Origin: Phallusia mammillata
Taxonomy: Eukaryota; Chordata; Ascidiacea; Phlebobranchia; Ascidiidae
DNA: 64,000 nucleotides
NCBI GenBank assembly: GCA_003260075.1
Contig: QLIY01000873.1
Coordinates: 1 to 64,000, forward strand
Direction of reading: 5' to 3'
The notes beneath the pieces are model-generated. The model was given only the letters and a program-made list of their open reading frames with translations. It made no database searches and was not told the origin of the DNA. Position 1 is the first letter of the stretch. Each line of letters starts with the position of its first letter. The translations under genes and the position numbers were made by a program. This document shows, in pieces, positions 62,506 through 64,000 of the stretch.

Positions 62506-63104
62506 TTGTGAAAAAATAAATAAAAAGCAAAAAACTAGCGGGCGTTTAATTAGAGGCACAAAATATGAGTAATGCCCTTCTATAAGGTAGTTCCATGACG
62601 TCACAAATAATACATGCATAAAGTTTGTCCTGTATAAGATATGAATGGAGAAAGCGCATACAAAAACTGCAATTAAAGCTGTTAAAATATTTAATCAGGC
62701 ACGGATAATATAAGTCTCGTGAATTTCAATACCCCAATGATTGAATGACCGCTTATGACCTTCGTAAGCACAATGCCGCACAATTAACCCACTGTTGCAG
62801 CCAGCACACATTAACCGGAACGAAATACGATTCTTTAGTAAACAGCGCATGTCAAAAGGAGTTAAAGTGTTTTGGATCTAGACAAGGGATTTCCACCGCC
62901 GTGAGGTTTTGTACAAAGCGAAACGTGATCTTCATCAATGAACGACGCTAACTGAGATTAAATAAAGGGTTGTCTTACATAAAGGCTAACATTGATGGGA
63001 AGGGAAAAGTAAAGGGAGCGGTTACTTTGGGAAGTTTGAGCTTTCCAAAGTCATTTGATTACTGGTTTGAACGATGTAATTGTGGCGGCCGTTTCGAAGT
63101 CGCT

Positions 63105-63322
63105 TTATCACCTAAACATTTGGCTAGTAGCAGCGCCAAGTCTGCTTGAAATAAATTATATTTAATTAATTGCAAATTGCAAGGACAACAGCACCGCCCA
63201 CCCTAAACACCCCCCCCCCTCACCTAAACATTTGGCTAGTAGCAGCGCCAAGTCTGCTTGAAATAAACTATATTTAATTAATTGCAAATTGCAAGGACAG
63301 CAGCACCGCCCACCCTAAGCTA
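63105..63322. repeat. ~100-bp direct duplication across a C run
   Basis: tcacctaaacatttggctag at 63108-63207 recurs at 63220-63320 after C run 63210-63219, with two or three differences. Confidence 0.9.
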
Positions 63323-64000
63323 CTTTCTTGACAGATAAAACTGACATTCGTATGGAAAAATTTCTTTAATGCATAACTGTGAGATAACAGTAATTTCATG
63401 CAAACACTTAATTGATAAAAAAAATGCATCCAGTCATATAAAAACTGTTAAAACGTACAAAATGTGTAATAAATAGACACTGGTTTAAACACATTGAGTG
63501 TCTCTATATTATTTCTCAATAACTTTTCCTTTATTTTGTCAAAAACTTTTAGTTTTCTTTCTGACTGCACAATGATCTACTATATTTAACCACACAGCAG
63601 CGGCAAAACGAATGTAGGACTTTGATGTTAGGAATTACTTGGCAATCGCCACTATCTATTTTTCATGACCATACCCTACTTCATCGAGCAGAATTTACCC
63701 CACTCAAACACAAAAGCAAAAATATATCATTAAAAGACCTTTACGAAAAACCTTGCAAGCCACTTAAATGCTCTTTCTAAACTTAATGCGAACAGAACAT
63801 TCAGCTCAAAAAAAGATTAAATTCCTTGGACATCAAGACATTCAAGCCAAGCGTTACTAGTCGATTGTTGCAAAAATGGCACATTTGCATAATTGAAACT
63901 TACACAATTAACCAGTTTTAAAAGACAAATTTAACGTAACACAATAAAGCCGCACGTCGAACCAGCGTTTACATTTTTTCACTTGAATATTCGTTTCAAA

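Overview
The window is metazoan nuclear DNA. It is AT-rich, and coding information is split into short exons bounded by spliceosomal introns. I recognise three protein-coding genes, all on the minus strand. From right to left they are a MOB2-type kinase activator (about 40.85 to 32.79 kb, first exon not found), a TMCO4-like lipase-fold membrane protein (30.21 to 23.71 kb, complete in 11 exons, 720 codons), and a kynurenine/alpha-aminoadipate aminotransferase-like gene (15.19 to 10.65 kb, nine exons, N-terminal exon uncertain). The gene content does not fix the taxon. Compact introns, heavy heterozygosity and the transposon spectrum would suit a marine invertebrate such as a tunicate, but that is inference only. 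The three genes do not form a pathway; they act in NDR-kinase signalling, membrane/lipid-type hydrolysis and tryptophan/lysine catabolism.

Layout. 1-7.8 kb: a diverged ~190-200 bp tandem array (about 1.48-3.96 kb), unique AT-rich DNA, then a ~75 bp satellite (5.5-7.77 kb). 7.77-10.1 kb: a second satellite of ~180-200 bp units rich in AAACCGG and its complement, interrupted by a hAT-type transposon end. 10.6-15.2 kb: aminotransferase gene, with hAT-type MITEs in two introns. 15.3-23 kb: retroelement debris with a GIY-YIG-like domain and a hammerhead-like tail, then more MITEs. 23.7-30.2 kb: TMCO4-like gene. 32.4-41 kb: MOB2 gene with a 5.7 kb first visible intron. 41-64 kb: no gene I can recognise; it holds duplicated blocks, SINE-like repeats, one further MITE with target-site duplication (TSD) and retroelement tails.

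The most unusual global signal is about 29 pure G or C runs of at least 10 bases. All G runs lie left of 7.04 kb and all C runs right of 9.31 kb. Many sit exactly between two near-identical copies of neighbouring sequence. Single N bases also sit at sharp junctions. The best reading is that these are encoded assembly gaps or haplotype joins rather than biology, and one such join duplicates 246 bp of MOB2 coding sequence. The best biological signals are at least six TSD-bearing hAT MITEs, a GC-AG intron in the TMCO4-like gene, and hammerhead-ribozyme-like motifs beside Penelope-type retroelement remains.
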